The notes under the pieces: model-generated
The model's database searches: none
What the model was told of the DNA's origin: nothing
The model's input: only the letters and a program-made list of their open reading frames with translations
Assembly (NCBI GenBank): GCA_900316285.1
Contig: ONCG01000019.1
Location: 1 to 64,000, forward strand
Origin: an uncultured Prevotellaceae bacterium
Lineage (GTDB): Bacteria; Bacteroidota; Bacteroidia; Bacteroidales; Bacteroidaceae
Direction of reading: 5' to 3'
Length of the DNA stretch: 64,000 nucleotides
Translations under genes and position numbers: made by a program
Part shown: positions 50,690 to 60,031 of the stretch, in pieces
Numbering within the stretch: the stretch's first letter is position 1
Layout of the letters: every line of letters begins with the position of its first letter

Positions 50690-51433
50690 ATGACGAGGCA
50701 AAGGATAAAAGGTAGCTATGTGGCGATGCGCCTCATGGTCTGCGTGGCCTTGTGCGGCCTCACCACTGTTGCTCGTGCACAGACCGACCCGGAATATCTC
50801 ATGGAGATTGGTGGTGGCGTGGGTACGATGGGCTATCTCGGTGACTTCAACGGTAAGCTCACCGGCGACCTGCAGCCGATGGCATCCATCGTGATGCGTC
50901 GTCTGTTCAATCCCTTTGCCGGGCTGAAGGTCTCGGCCTCGTGGGGAAAGCTGAAGGGTTCGTCGAAAGATGTCGATACCTACTATCCCGAGTATCGCCC
51001 TGACGACATCACGCCGACGCACGATCCGCTGCCTTATCAGTTCAGCCACACGCTGGCCGATGCCTCGTGTGTGTTCGAATATAACTTCTGGCCCTATGGC
51101 ACAGGCCGCGACTTTCGCGGAGCAAAGCGACTGACGCCGTTCATCTTCGGCGGCATTGGCGTTACCTATGTGTCGGGTGAGAAGAATGTCTTCACCGGCA
51201 ATGTGCCGCTGGGACTTGGCGTGAAATATAAGATTGCCAGCCGCTTGAATCTCGGAGTGGAGTGGGCTGTGCACTTCTCGTTGAGCGATGAGCTCGACGG
51301 AGTGCGCGACCCGTACAACGTGAAGTCGAGTGGCGCCTTTAAGAATACCGACTGCTACCAGGCCTTGCAGGTCACGCTGACCTACAGTTTCAAGGCCCGC
51401 TGCAGCACATGTCATAACGCAGATGAAAATTGA
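50690..51433 (+). CDS. DUF6089 family outer-membrane beta-barrel protein
   Basis: 247 residues with a signal peptide (ends TVARAQ) and a porin-like small barrel with alternating strands ([20 protein letters not shown], then [10 protein letters not shown], and a closing LTYSFKARC). It lies between the DUF6242 gene and uppS in the conserved Bacteroidales order. The ATG at 50690 is chosen; a GTG at 50681 is possible. It overlaps uppS by 11 bp. The upstream gap contains GTAACAAG-like 8-bp repeats. Confidence 0.82.
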   Translation: MTRQRIKGSYVAMRLMVCVALCGLTTVARAQTDPEYLMEIGGGVGTMGYLGDFNGKLTGDLQPMASIVMRRLFNPFAGLKVSASWGKLKGSSKDVDTYYPEYRPDDITPTHDPLPYQFSHTLADASCVFEYNFWPYGTGRDFRGAKRLTPFIFGGIGVTYVSGEKNVFTGNVPLGLGVKYKIASRLNLGVEWAVHFSLSDELDGVRDPYNVKSSGAFKNTDCYQALQVTLTYSFKARCSTCHNADEN

Positions 51434-52214
51434 TATGAACATTCCACAACATATCGCCATCATCATGGATGGCAACGGGCGCTGGGCTGCCCAGCAGGGA
51501 AAACCTCGCAGCTACGGTCATCAGGCCGGCGTGGAAACCGTCAGACGCATCACCACCGAGTGTGTGCGCCTGGGAGTGAAGTACCTGACGCTCTATACGT
51601 TCTCCACCGAGAACTGGAACCGTCCTGCCGACGAGGTGTCGGCACTCATGGGACTGGTGCTCACGTCGCTCGAGGATGAGATCTTCATGAAGAACAACGT
51701 GCGCTTCCGTGTCATTGGCGACATGGGCCGACTGCCCGACGACGTGCAGCAGAAGCTGCGCGAGACCGAGGAGCACACTGCCCAGAACGACACCATGACG
51801 ATGGTGGTGGCATTGAGCTACTCCAGCCGTTGGGAAATCACCGAGGCTGTCAAGAAGATTGTGACCGAGGTGCACGACATGGAGGAACTGCCCGAGAACA
51901 TCCTGAAGAACTGGAAGACGGGTGGCATACGTGCTGAGGACATCACCGAGGAGACTATCTCGCAACATCTGGCAACCAACTTCATGCCCGATCCCGACCT
52001 GCTCATCCGCACTGGTGGCGAGCTTCGCATCTCCAACTACCTGCTCTGGCAGATTGCCTACTCCGAGCTCTACTTCTGCGATACCTACTGGCCCGACTTC
52101 AACGAGGAAGACCTGCATCGCGCCATTGAGAGCTATCAGCAGCGCCAGCGCCGCTACGGCAAGACGGAAGCCCAGGTGGAAGAGGAAACCGCAACTCCCG
52201 AACCTTCCCTCTAG
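51423..52214 (+). CDS. uppS: Isoprenyl transferase (undecaprenyl diphosphate synthase)
   Basis: 263 residues. A cis-prenyltransferase making the C55 lipid carrier for peptidoglycan and surface glycans. [13 protein letters not shown] (about 10-22), [10 protein letters not shown] and the C-terminal [19 protein letters not shown] are diagnostic. It starts inside the end of the DUF6089 gene and is followed by bamA. Confidence 0.96.
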   Translation: MKIDMNIPQHIAIIMDGNGRWAAQQGKPRSYGHQAGVETVRRITTECVRLGVKYLTLYTFSTENWNRPADEVSALMGLVLTSLEDEIFMKNNVRFRVIGDMGRLPDDVQQKLRETEEHTAQNDTMTMVVALSYSSRWEITEAVKKIVTEVHDMEELPENILKNWKTGGIRAEDITEETISQHLATNFMPDPDLLIRTGGELRISNYLLWQIAYSELYFCDTYWPDFNEEDLHRAIESYQQRQRRYGKTEAQVEEETATPEPSL

Positions 52215-52259
52215 GCCGGGAGTCATTACCTTTTACAGAAAAAGACGAAAAAAGAAGAT

Positions 52260-54986
52260 ATGAAAACATGTAGTAAATACATACCAGCAAGACTGTTCTC
52301 TTCCTTCCGCATGGGAAAGGGTAGGGGATGGGTCTCTCTGTTTGTATCCCTTTTTGTTACTTTGAACGCGTTTGCGCAGGACGTCATAGAGTTTCCTGAC
52401 ATCTCCTATGCCGGCACACCACGCACACTCGTGCTGGGAGGCATCAATGTCTCGGGCATGGATGGCTACGAGGACTATGCCCTTACGGGAATCTCAGGTC
52501 TGACCATCGGTCAGGAGATCGAGGTGCCGGGCACACAGATCACCGACGCTGTGAAGCGCTACTGGCGTCATGGACTGTTCTCGAACGTGTCGATAGCCGC
52601 CGACTCCATCGTTGGCAACCGCATCTGGCTTCACATCACGCTGGCAGCTCGTCCGCGTGTGTCGGAGATTAACTACGTCGGTCTGAAGAAGTCGGAGCGT
52701 GAGGACATGGAGAAGAAGCTCGGTATGACACAGGGCATGAGCGTTCATCCGAACGTCATCGACCGTGCGAAGATTCTTGCCAAGAAGTACTTCGACGACA
52801 AGGGCTTCAAGAATGCCGACATCGAAATCCTGCAGCGCGAGGACGTATCGCAGCGGAATAGCGTCATCCTCGACGTGGTGGTAGACAAGAAGGAGAAGAT
52901 GAAGGTGCGCAACATCTACATCGAAGGCAACAATGACCTGAGCGACAAGAAGATCAAGGGCGGTCTGTTCTCGAAGGGTGCTTTCGCAAAGACTCATGAG
53001 GCCGGTAAGCTGTCATCGTTTCTCAAGGCGAAGAAGTTCACCCCCGAGCGTTGGAAGGAAGACAAGAAGAAGCTCATCGAGAAATACAACGAATACGGTT
53101 ATCGCGATGCCGTTATCCTTGAGGACAGCGTGTGGAATGCCGATCCGAAGCATGTCAACATCTATGTGAAAGTCGACGAAGGTCGGAAGTACTACATCCG
53201 TAACATCACATGGGTGGGCAACACGGTTTATCCTACCAATCGTGTAGGCAACGTAATGGGCCTGAGCGACATCCTCGACATGAAGAAGGGCGACGTCTAC
53301 AACCAGAAACACCTGAACAAACGACTCACCGAGGACGAGGACGCCGTGGGTAATGCCTATTGGAACAACGGTTATCTGTTCTATCAGCTCGATCCTGTGG
53401 AAGTGAACGTCGTTGGCGATAGCATCGATTTGGAGATGCGCATCACCGAAGGACCGCAGGCTCACATCAGCCGCGTTCGCATCAATGGTAATGATCGCCT
53501 CTATGAGAACGTCATCCGTCGTGAGTTGCGCACAAAGCCCGGCGACCTGTTCTCGAAGGATGCCCTGATGCGTTCGGCTCGTGAACTCGCATCGATGGGA
53601 CACTTCGACCCGGAGAAGGTCAATCCCGTGCCGAAGCCCAATCGCGATGACGGAACGGTCGACATCGACTGGAATCTGGAACAGAAGTCGAACGACCAAG
53701 TGGAGTTCTCGCTTGGTTGGGGACAGACGGGTGTCATCGGACGTGTTGGCTTGAAGCTCAACAACTTCTCGATGGCTAACCTCTTCCGCAAGAATCGCGA
53801 GCACAGAGGCATCATGCCCATCGGCGATGGCGAGACGCTCGGCATCAACTTCCAAACCAACGGCCGCTACTACAAGTCGCTCAACACGAGCTATAGCACC
53901 AACTGGTTCGGAAACAAGCGACCCATTCAGTTCTCCGTGGGTGCTTTCTACTCAAAACAGAGCGATGTCTCTAACACCTATTATAATAGTGCGTACATGA
54001 ACAACTACATGGCTTACCTCTATGGTAACAACAGCTACTATTATAATAACTATGAGAGCTACTACGACCCCGACAAGTACATCAAACTCTATGGAGCTTC
54101 GCTCGGATGGGGTAAGCGTCTGCGCTGGCCCGACGACTATTTCATGCTGTCTGCACAGCTTGCCTTCACGCGCTATTCGCTGAAGAACTGGTCGTACTTC
54201 GCCATCATGAGCAATGGTAACTCCAATAACCTCAACCTCACGGTGTCGCTCAGCCGTGCCTCCACTGATAACCAACTCTTCCCGCGTCGCGGTTCGGAGT
54301 TCGCTGCATCGGTGCAGATCACTCCGCCTTGGTCGCTTTGGGACGGCAAGGACTATGAGCATCTGGCTAATGACTACAAGTCGGCCACCTACTCACAGGA
54401 GCAGCAGGAGAAGTATCGCTGGATTGAGTATCACAAATGGAAGTTCAAGGCCCGCACCTTCACGGCACTCACCAGTGCCAACAAGTGCTTCGTGCTGATG
54501 ACACGTGTGGAACTGGGTATCCTGGGTTCCTACAACAAGTTCAAGAAGTCACCTTTCGAGACGTTCTATGTCGGTGGTGACGGTATGAGCGGCTACAGCT
54601 ACGGCTACGCTGAGGAAACCATTGGTCTGCGCGGTTATGAGAACGGCTCCATCTCGAATACTGCAGCTTACGAGGCCGGTACGAGCAGCTACTACAATGC
54701 TTATGCCTACGACCGCTTCACGCTTGAGCTGCGCTACCCGTTCATGCTCGGCAACACCACCATCTATGGACTCACCTTCCTCGAGGGTGGTAATGCATGG
54801 GCCGATACGAAGAAGTTCAATCCCTTTGAGTTGAAGCGCTCGGCAGGTGTCGGCGTTCGCATCTTCCTGCCGATGGTAGGTCTGATGGGTATCGACTGGG
54901 CTTATGGCTTCGACAAGGTCTACTCTAACGGCGGCATGAAGAAGGGCGGTTCGCAGTTCCACTTCATCCTCGGACAGGAGTTCTAG
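52260..54986 (+). CDS. bamA: Outer membrane assembly protein BamA
   Basis: 908 residues. N-terminal POTRA repeats (from about 60, with QEIEVPGTQITDAVKRYW, then RVSEINYVGLKKSE, KVRNIYIEGN, YYIRNITWVGN and HISRVRINGNDRL) lead into a 16-stranded-type barrel that ends in FHFILGQEF. It inserts beta-barrel proteins into the outer membrane. The signal peptide is long because SSFRMGKGRGWVS is encoded by a diverged C-rich repeat (about 52301-52335) ahead of the hydrophobic core LFVSLFVTLNAFAQ. Skp-like ompH genes follow. Confidence 0.95.
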   Translation: MKTCSKYIPARLFSSFRMGKGRGWVSLFVSLFVTLNAFAQDVIEFPDISYAGTPRTLVLGGINVSGMDGYEDYALTGISGLTIGQEIEVPGTQITDAVKRYWRHGLFSNVSIAADSIVGNRIWLHITLAARPRVSEINYVGLKKSEREDMEKKLGMTQGMSVHPNVIDRAKILAKKYFDDKGFKNADIEILQREDVSQRNSVILDVVVDKKEKMKVRNIYIEGNNDLSDKKIKGGLFSKGAFAKTHEAGKLSSFLKAKKFTPERWKEDKKKLIEKYNEYGYRDAVILEDSVWNADPKHVNIYVKVDEGRKYYIRNITWVGNTVYPTNRVGNVMGLSDILDMKKGDVYNQKHLNKRLTEDEDAVGNAYWNNGYLFYQLDPVEVNVVGDSIDLEMRITEGPQAHISRVRINGNDRLYENVIRRELRTKPGDLFSKDALMRSARELASMGHFDPEKVNPVPKPNRDDGTVDIDWNLEQKSNDQVEFSLGWGQTGVIGRVGLKLNNFSMANLFRKNREHRGIMPIGDGETLGINFQTNGRYYKSLNTSYSTNWFGNKRPIQFSVGAFYSKQSDVSNTYYNSAYMNNYMAYLYGNNSYYYNNYESYYDPDKYIKLYGASLGWGKRLRWPDDYFMLSAQLAFTRYSLKNWSYFAIMSNGNSNNLNLTVSLSRASTDNQLFPRRGSEFAASVQITPPWSLWDGKDYEHLANDYKSATYSQEQQEKYRWIEYHKWKFKARTFTALTSANKCFVLMTRVELGILGSYNKFKKSPFETFYVGGDGMSGYSYGYAEETIGLRGYENGSISNTAAYEAGTSSYYNAYAYDRFTLELRYPFMLGNTTIYGLTFLEGGNAWADTKKFNPFELKRSAGVGVRIFLPMVGLMGIDWAYGFDKVYSNGGMKKGGSQFHFILGQEF

Positions 54987-55146
54987 GCGCTTCGCGCGGT
55001 TCAAATGGCTTAATGCTGCACGCAGCGGTTCAAGTGTTGCCGACGCAGAGTTCAAGTGGTTCAAAACGTTAAATAAATAAAACGCAACGCAACTTTTTCT
55101 GTTTTCAACAGTCATACGAATTAGTTAAAACCCTATAATCATAAAA
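54987..55146. repeat. Gap between bamA and the first ompH gene
   Basis: Contains degenerate GGTTCAA-type short repeats with GCTGCACGCAGC (about 55000-55070), related to those at 1448-1515. No gene is seen. Confidence 0.5.
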
Positions 55147-55677
55147 ATGGAGGTAATGAAAATGAAGAAACTGATGATGATAGCCCTCTTTGCAGTGGCT
55201 TCGCTGACAGCCAGCGCCCAGAAATTCGCGCTGCTCGACATGGAATATATTCTGAAGAACATCCCCGCCTATGAGCGTGCCAACGAACAACTCAACCAAG
55301 TGTCGAAGAAGTGGCAGGCCGAGGTGGAGGCTCTCAACACAGAGGCACAGACCATGTATAAGAACTACCAGAACGAGGTGGTGTTCCTCTCACAGGAACA
55401 GAAGAAAGACAAGCAGGATGCCATCATGCAGAAGGAGAAGGAAGCCAGCGACCTGAAGCGCAAGTACTTCGGACCGGAAGGCGAGCTCTTCAAGAAGCGT
55501 GAGAGCTTGATGTCACCCATTCAGGAGGAAATCTACAACACCGTGAAGGAAATCTCTGAGATGCGCGGCTACAGCTTGGTACTCGACCGTGCCAGCGAGG
55601 CTGCCGGCATCATCTTCGGTTCGCCTTCGGTCGACATTTCTAACGAAGTGCTTCAGAAACTCGGCTACGGACAATAA
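55147..55677 (+). CDS. OmpH/Skp-family periplasmic chaperone (first copy)
   Basis: 176 residues with a signal peptide (ends LTASAQ), then KFALLDMEYILKNIPAYERA, a typical OmpH start, a long coiled coil (about 50-120) and a C-terminal domain with SLVLDRASEAAGI. It holds unfolded outer-membrane proteins on their way to BamA. The start may be 55147, 55156 or 55162. Confidence 0.92.
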   Translation: MEVMKMKKLMMIALFAVASLTASAQKFALLDMEYILKNIPAYERANEQLNQVSKKWQAEVEALNTEAQTMYKNYQNEVVFLSQEQKKDKQDAIMQKEKEASDLKRKYFGPEGELFKKRESLMSPIQEEIYNTVKEISEMRGYSLVLDRASEAAGIIFGSPSVDISNEVLQKLGYGQ

Positions 55678-55735
55678 TGTTCCAAAGTGACATGACAATA
55701 AAGTAACAATAACAAAACAAACAAAACAAAACGAA

Positions 55736-56233
55736 ATGAAAAAGATCTTTTTAGCATTGATGCTGCTGGCTCCGATGGCCATGCAGGCACAGAAAATCGG
55801 ATGTGTTGACTATGACGCAGTAGCTCAGAACCTGCCTGAATATGCAAAGGCTCAGGGCGACTTGCAGGCTCTCGCCAAGCAGAAGGACAATGAACTTCAG
55901 GAGATGTTCACCGAGTTCCAGCGCAAGGCCGATGAGTACGACAAGACCAAGTCGACCATGAACGCCACGAAGCAGCAGGAGACCGAGCAGGCCCTGATGG
56001 AGCTGCAGCAGAAGATTCAGCAGGCTCGCCAGGATGCAGAGCAGGAACTCGCCAAGGCTCAGCAGGAGAAGCTTACTCCCATCCAGTCGAAGGTTGCCAA
56101 GGCCATCGAGAACGTGGGCAACAATGGCAAGTATTCGCTCATCGTCATGAAAGGCTCGATGCCCTTCATCAGCTCTACGCTCGTCACCGACGTCACCAGC
56201 GAGTGCAAGACCGAGGTGCTGAAGTTGAAGTAA
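55736..56233 (+). CDS. OmpH/Skp-family periplasmic chaperone (second copy)
   Basis: 165 residues, signal peptide ending AMQAQ, then KIGCVDYDAVAQNLPEYAKA, a Gln/Glu/Ala-rich coiled coil (about 45-120) and the closing YSLIVMKGSMPFIS. A paralogue of its neighbours and probably a jaw-type chaperone. Confidence 0.92.
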   Translation: MKKIFLALMLLAPMAMQAQKIGCVDYDAVAQNLPEYAKAQGDLQALAKQKDNELQEMFTEFQRKADEYDKTKSTMNATKQQETEQALMELQQKIQQARQDAEQELAKAQQEKLTPIQSKVAKAIENVGNNGKYSLIVMKGSMPFISSTLVTDVTSECKTEVLKLK

Positions 56234-56249
56234 TATAGTCTTTTAATAG

Positions 56250-56290
56250 ATTGAAAGGGTATAAAGGGTCGTAAAGCCCTTTATACCCTC
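56250..56290. promoter_or_regulatory. Intercistronic hairpin between the second and third ompH genes
   Basis: AAGGGTATAAAGGG and CCCTTTATACCCT pair across an 8-nt loop with no T-run. It may be a processing or stability hairpin that sets different levels of the two chaperones. Confidence 0.5.
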
Positions 56291-56301
56291 ATATTCACGT
56301 T

Positions 56302-56865
56302 ATGCGCAAAACGATTCAAAAGTTCTTCCTGCTGGCTCTGCTGGCAGTTTTCGCCTTGCCCATGCAGGCTCAGAATGAAGGTGCTGAAGCAGCCGATACG
56401 GTGGGAGAAAAGGATATTCCAACGGCTCTTTTCGGCTTCTTCAGTTACAACGAAGTACTCGAGGCAATGCCCGACATGACTTTGCTGAAGAAGAAGATGG
56501 CCGACCAGCGCAGCCAATATGAGGCTGAGCTGAAGCGTGCCGAAGAGGAATTCAACAAGAAATATGAGGAGTTCCTTGAAGGTCAGCGCCAGTTTGCACC
56601 GTCTATCTATAAGAAGCGTCAGGCCGAGCTCACTGATTTGATGGAGCGCAACATGGCTTTCAAGGCTGAGGCACAGAAGCAGTTGCAAGAGGCTGAGCAG
56701 GCAGCAATGGCCCCGTTGAAGGCAAAACTATCGGCAGCCGTTGCCAAGGTTGCTAAGCAGATGAGCCTTGCTTTCGTGCTGAACACCGACGGCGATGCTG
56801 TGCCCTACGTGGATCCAGTCTTGGGCACCGACATCACCGCAGCTGTAAAAGCCGCGCTGAAATAA
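56302..56865 (+). CDS. OmpH/Skp-family periplasmic chaperone (third copy)
   Basis: 187 residues, signal peptide ending PMQAQ, a short acidic insert, then ALFGFFSYNEVLEAMPDM, a coiled coil (about 70-140) and a C-terminal LAFVLNTDGDAVPYVDP segment. It is the most diverged of the three and may have a different client set. Confidence 0.9.
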   Translation: MRKTIQKFFLLALLAVFALPMQAQNEGAEAADTVGEKDIPTALFGFFSYNEVLEAMPDMTLLKKKMADQRSQYEAELKRAEEEFNKKYEEFLEGQRQFAPSIYKKRQAELTDLMERNMAFKAEAQKQLQEAEQAAMAPLKAKLSAAVAKVAKQMSLAFVLNTDGDAVPYVDPVLGTDITAAVKAALK

Positions 56866-56869
56866 CCTC

Positions 56870-57005
56870 AACGCCTCCGCTCGAACTTGTTCGCTTTCGT
56901 AGTTTTGTAGAGAAAGAACTTCTCCGCTCGACCCGCAGGGGCGCTTTCGTAGCGTAGCGGAGAAAGAACCTCTCAACGTCTCAACCCCTCAACCTCTTTA
57001 ACCCC
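56870..57005. repeat. Repeat block between ompH and murI
   Basis: Two CTTTCGTAG...GAGAAAGAAC elements (about 56910-56935 and 56944-56968) are followed by four 8-bp CTCAAC units (about 56972-57003), ending at the murI start. No native leader is recognisable. Confidence 0.7.
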
Positions 57006-57860
57006 TTGGGCCCCATTGGAATATTCGATTCTGGCTATGGCGGACTGACCATCCTTGAAGGCATCCGCAAGCTGATGCCCCAGTACGACTATCTGTACTT
57101 GGGCGACAACGCGCGTGCTCCCTATGGAGGACGCTCTTTCGATGTGGTCTACGAGTACACCCGGCAGGCTGTTGGGAAACTTTTCTCAATGGGCTGTCCA
57201 TTGGTTATCCTAGGTTGTAACACCGCATCGGCGAAGGCGCTGCGCAGCATTCAGCAGAACGACCTGCCTCACTGGAACAGTCCCGAGTCGTCACTCTATT
57301 CGCCATCGGCATCTCCACGGCGCGTGTTGGGTGTCATCCGTCCAACAGCAGAGGTCATCGGCTCGCTCACACAAAGCCGCCACGTCGGCTTGCTGGCCAC
57401 CGAGGGCACCGTTCGCAGCGAGAGCTATAAGCTTGAAATCCAGAAACTCTTCCCCGATATCGTGGTGAGTGGTGTGGCATGTCCGCTGTGGGCACCCATC
57501 GTTGAGGCTGGCGAAGCCGCCTCCCCTGGTGCCGACTACTTCGTCAAGAAGCGCATCGACCAGCTGTTGGCAAAAGACCCACTCATCGATGCCATCATCC
57601 TTGGCTGCACCCACTATCCGCTACTCCTGCCGAAGATTGAGGCCAATGTGCCGGAGGGCGTACGCATCGTGTCGCAAGGGCATTACGTCGGAACCAGTTT
57701 GCAGGAGTATCTGAAGCGCCATCCCGATATGCAGGCCCGCTGTTCGCAAGGCGCTACGGTTCGCTATCTCACCACCGAGAGTCCCGACCGCTTCCAGGAA
57801 ACGGCCAGCATCTTCCTCCACGACGGACCCGTCGAGGCACAACACATTGTTTTGGGGTAA
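57006..57860 (+). CDS. murI: Glutamate racemase (TTG start)
   Basis: 284 residues. It makes D-glutamate for peptidoglycan. IGIFDSGYGGLTILEGIRK opens the protein; the two catalytic cysteines lie in LGCNTASAKAL (about 70) and LGCTHYPLLLP (about 200). The frame has no ATG or GTG between the upstream stop (56955-56957) and the IGIFDSG motif, so TTG at 57006 must be the start if the gene is intact. The upstream DNA is entirely repeats, which may have replaced the original start. Confidence 0.9.
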   Translation: MGPIGIFDSGYGGLTILEGIRKLMPQYDYLYLGDNARAPYGGRSFDVVYEYTRQAVGKLFSMGCPLVILGCNTASAKALRSIQQNDLPHWNSPESSLYSPSASPRRVLGVIRPTAEVIGSLTQSRHVGLLATEGTVRSESYKLEIQKLFPDIVVSGVACPLWAPIVEAGEAASPGADYFVKKRIDQLLAKDPLIDAIILGCTHYPLLLPKIEANVPEGVRIVSQGHYVGTSLQEYLKRHPDMQARCSQGATVRYLTTESPDRFQETASIFLHDGPVEAQHIVLG

Positions 57861-57895
57861 GTTTATTCTTTTTTCTCCCCTGTCAATCCTTACAT

Positions 57896-59839
57896 TTATT
57901 TTTCCAATTTCAACTGGAAGGGCACCAATGGCAGTCCTTCCAGCGAGAAAGCATTGGCTCGAAGGGGATTGTTCTTCCAGGCATAGCGAATTGTTGCCGG
58001 AGCATCAACGGGTGAGGTAATAACAATTCGATTGCCATCGGCGCGGGCCTGAGCAGACATGAAGCGGCCGTCGGCAGCTGCAACTTCAAATTCGTTAAGA
58101 CCATCTGCAACGGGTCGCAGCGGTTGGTCGAGCGTCAACACGATGTCTCCACCTTCGACGGTTGCGCTAACTGGCTCGGGTGAAAGCTGTGTCTTCGGAT
58201 GCCAAAGCATACGATCGAAGCCGCGAGCCACGCGCTGCGCCACCTCCCACTTGCGTAGCGGATGAATGTCGACGGTCTCGCCAAGGTCGATGATGCAGGC
58301 CAGTTCAGCATTCGGGTCTTCTTTCGCCACGATGCGTTGTGCCTCGCGCAAAGCTGCCCAACCGCTTTCCTGCGGCCTGTCGCTTGGCTCCATGTAGTTC
58401 GCCAGCTGCACAATGACAAACGGCATCTTCTGGTTTTGCCAGCAATCGCGCCAGCAACCCATCATCTTTCGCAGATAGTCGGCATAAGGAGCGGGATTTC
58501 CGGCATTCGACTCACCTTGATACCACACCACGCCCGAGAGTGCATAGGGTGCCAGTGGGTGCAGTACTGCATTATAAAGTGTGGTGGGAAGATTCTGCAG
58601 CGACACATCGGCACTGGGACACGACGGCATCTGAACTCCTGCATGATGCTTCCACTCGGTGCTCAATGGGATGACGTCGGCAGGCATCGGATTCTGACTG
58701 AAGCGGTCTTCGCCAAAGGCAAGAAGATACGGTTTCTCCTTGATGAAATGCACCATGCCGTATTTGTTCACAAAGCGAATGGTGATGACGTTATCACCTT
58801 CCTGCAACAGGCCTTCCGGAATGTCATAGCGGCGTGGCGGATACTGATAGCCCGTGTGGCCAACCTGCTTACCGTTCACATAAGTAAAATCCTGATCGAA
58901 GAGCGTACCAAGCAGCAGTCGTGCCGGTTGTCCGGCGTGTGCCTTGTCAATCTGTATGTGCTGGCGAAGCCAAGTGGTACCGATGCCTCGCCAACCCCAC
59001 TTATACTGATCGATGGTTTCCCAATCGGAGTCGTCGAGGTCGGTAGCGGTGAAGAACGTCTCCTTCTCGTTGAGCATCGCGTTCCAGCGCCGGTCGGCAA
59101 AACGATTGGCTTGTTGCTGGGCACGAATGTAGTCGTCATCCTGATAAAGTCGTGTTTTCTCCACGAGCATCGGATAGTCGCGCTGCAGCGAGTCGGCAGA
59201 AATCCATGCCTCGATGGGCGTGCCACCCCAACTGTTCACGATAATGCCTTGCGGCACATTGTTCTTCTCGAACATCTCGCGACCAAGGAAATAGCCTACT
59301 GCCGAGAACAGCCACGCATTCTGCTTGTTCACGGGTTTCCAGTTGATGGCTGTCTGACGGATGTCGTTCTTCGGTCCATGTGTGTCGGTTTCGTTCTGCA
59401 CACGGAACAAGCGAATGCGGTCGTTGGAGTAGTTGTCGATGTCTTTTGTGTACCAAGGATAGACACGCTCGATGGTCACATCGATGTTCGACTGTCCGCT
59501 GAGGAGCCACACATCGCCCACGAGCACGTCGCTGAGCACGATGGACTCACCCGTCTGGCCCTCAGGGCTGCGCGATGCCACCTGCAACTCGTACGGTCCG
59601 CCCGCCTTCTGTGCCGGCAGTGTCACCTGCCAACGACCATTGGCATCGGCCGTTGCCGTATAGGTTTTCTTCTTGAACGTCACAACGACTGTCTCACCGG
59701 CATCGGCCTGTCCCCACACGGGTACGGGCTGGTTGCGTTGCACGACCATTCCAGACTGGAATAACTGTGGCAGCACCACTTTTGCTTGTGCTGCCCAAGC
59801 GCATAGGAGCGCGAACGAAAAGGCAAATAGTTTCTTCAT
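57896..59839 (-). CDS. Secreted SGNH sialate/acetylxylan O-acetylesterase
   Basis: 647 residues with a signal peptide (ends WAAQA). The SASA-type esterase core has the nucleophile block LLSGQSNID (about 115) and the catalytic DLGETVDIHP (about 517-526), with a beta-domain inserted between them (about 260-400). Characterised relatives deacetylate sialic acids or acetylated xylan. Because GH43 and GH67 are close by, acetylxylan is the likelier substrate. The start at 59839 gives the signal peptide, and 39 upstream codons are excluded. It converges on murI. Confidence 0.88.
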   Translation of the reverse strand: MKKLFAFSFALLCAWAAQAKVVLPQLFQSGMVVQRNQPVPVWGQADAGETVVVTFKKKTYTATADANGRWQVTLPAQKAGGPYELQVASRSPEGQTGESIVLSDVLVGDVWLLSGQSNIDVTIERVYPWYTKDIDNYSNDRIRLFRVQNETDTHGPKNDIRQTAINWKPVNKQNAWLFSAVGYFLGREMFEKNNVPQGIIVNSWGGTPIEAWISADSLQRDYPMLVEKTRLYQDDDYIRAQQQANRFADRRWNAMLNEKETFFTATDLDDSDWETIDQYKWGWRGIGTTWLRQHIQIDKAHAGQPARLLLGTLFDQDFTYVNGKQVGHTGYQYPPRRYDIPEGLLQEGDNVITIRFVNKYGMVHFIKEKPYLLAFGEDRFSQNPMPADVIPLSTEWKHHAGVQMPSCPSADVSLQNLPTTLYNAVLHPLAPYALSGVVWYQGESNAGNPAPYADYLRKMMGCWRDCWQNQKMPFVIVQLANYMEPSDRPQESGWAALREAQRIVAKEDPNAELACIIDLGETVDIHPLRKWEVAQRVARGFDRMLWHPKTQLSPEPVSATVEGGDIVLTLDQPLRPVADGLNEFEVAAADGRFMSAQARADGNRIVITSPVDAPATIRYAWKNNPLRANAFSLEGLPLVPFQLKLEK

Positions 59840-60031
59840 ATCAACCGCAAATATACTCATTTCCATCGAGAAAAACCCCGATGCAGAGAGGGTTTCTTGA
59901 GAAATGAAACATTTAAAAAAGCATCTGTTACAATTTGTGATACGGAAATGCGGCAAAATTATTAATTTTGCATCTTGGAAAATATGTGCCTATGCACGCA
60001 AACCAGAAACAACTTAAACAACATCATCAAT

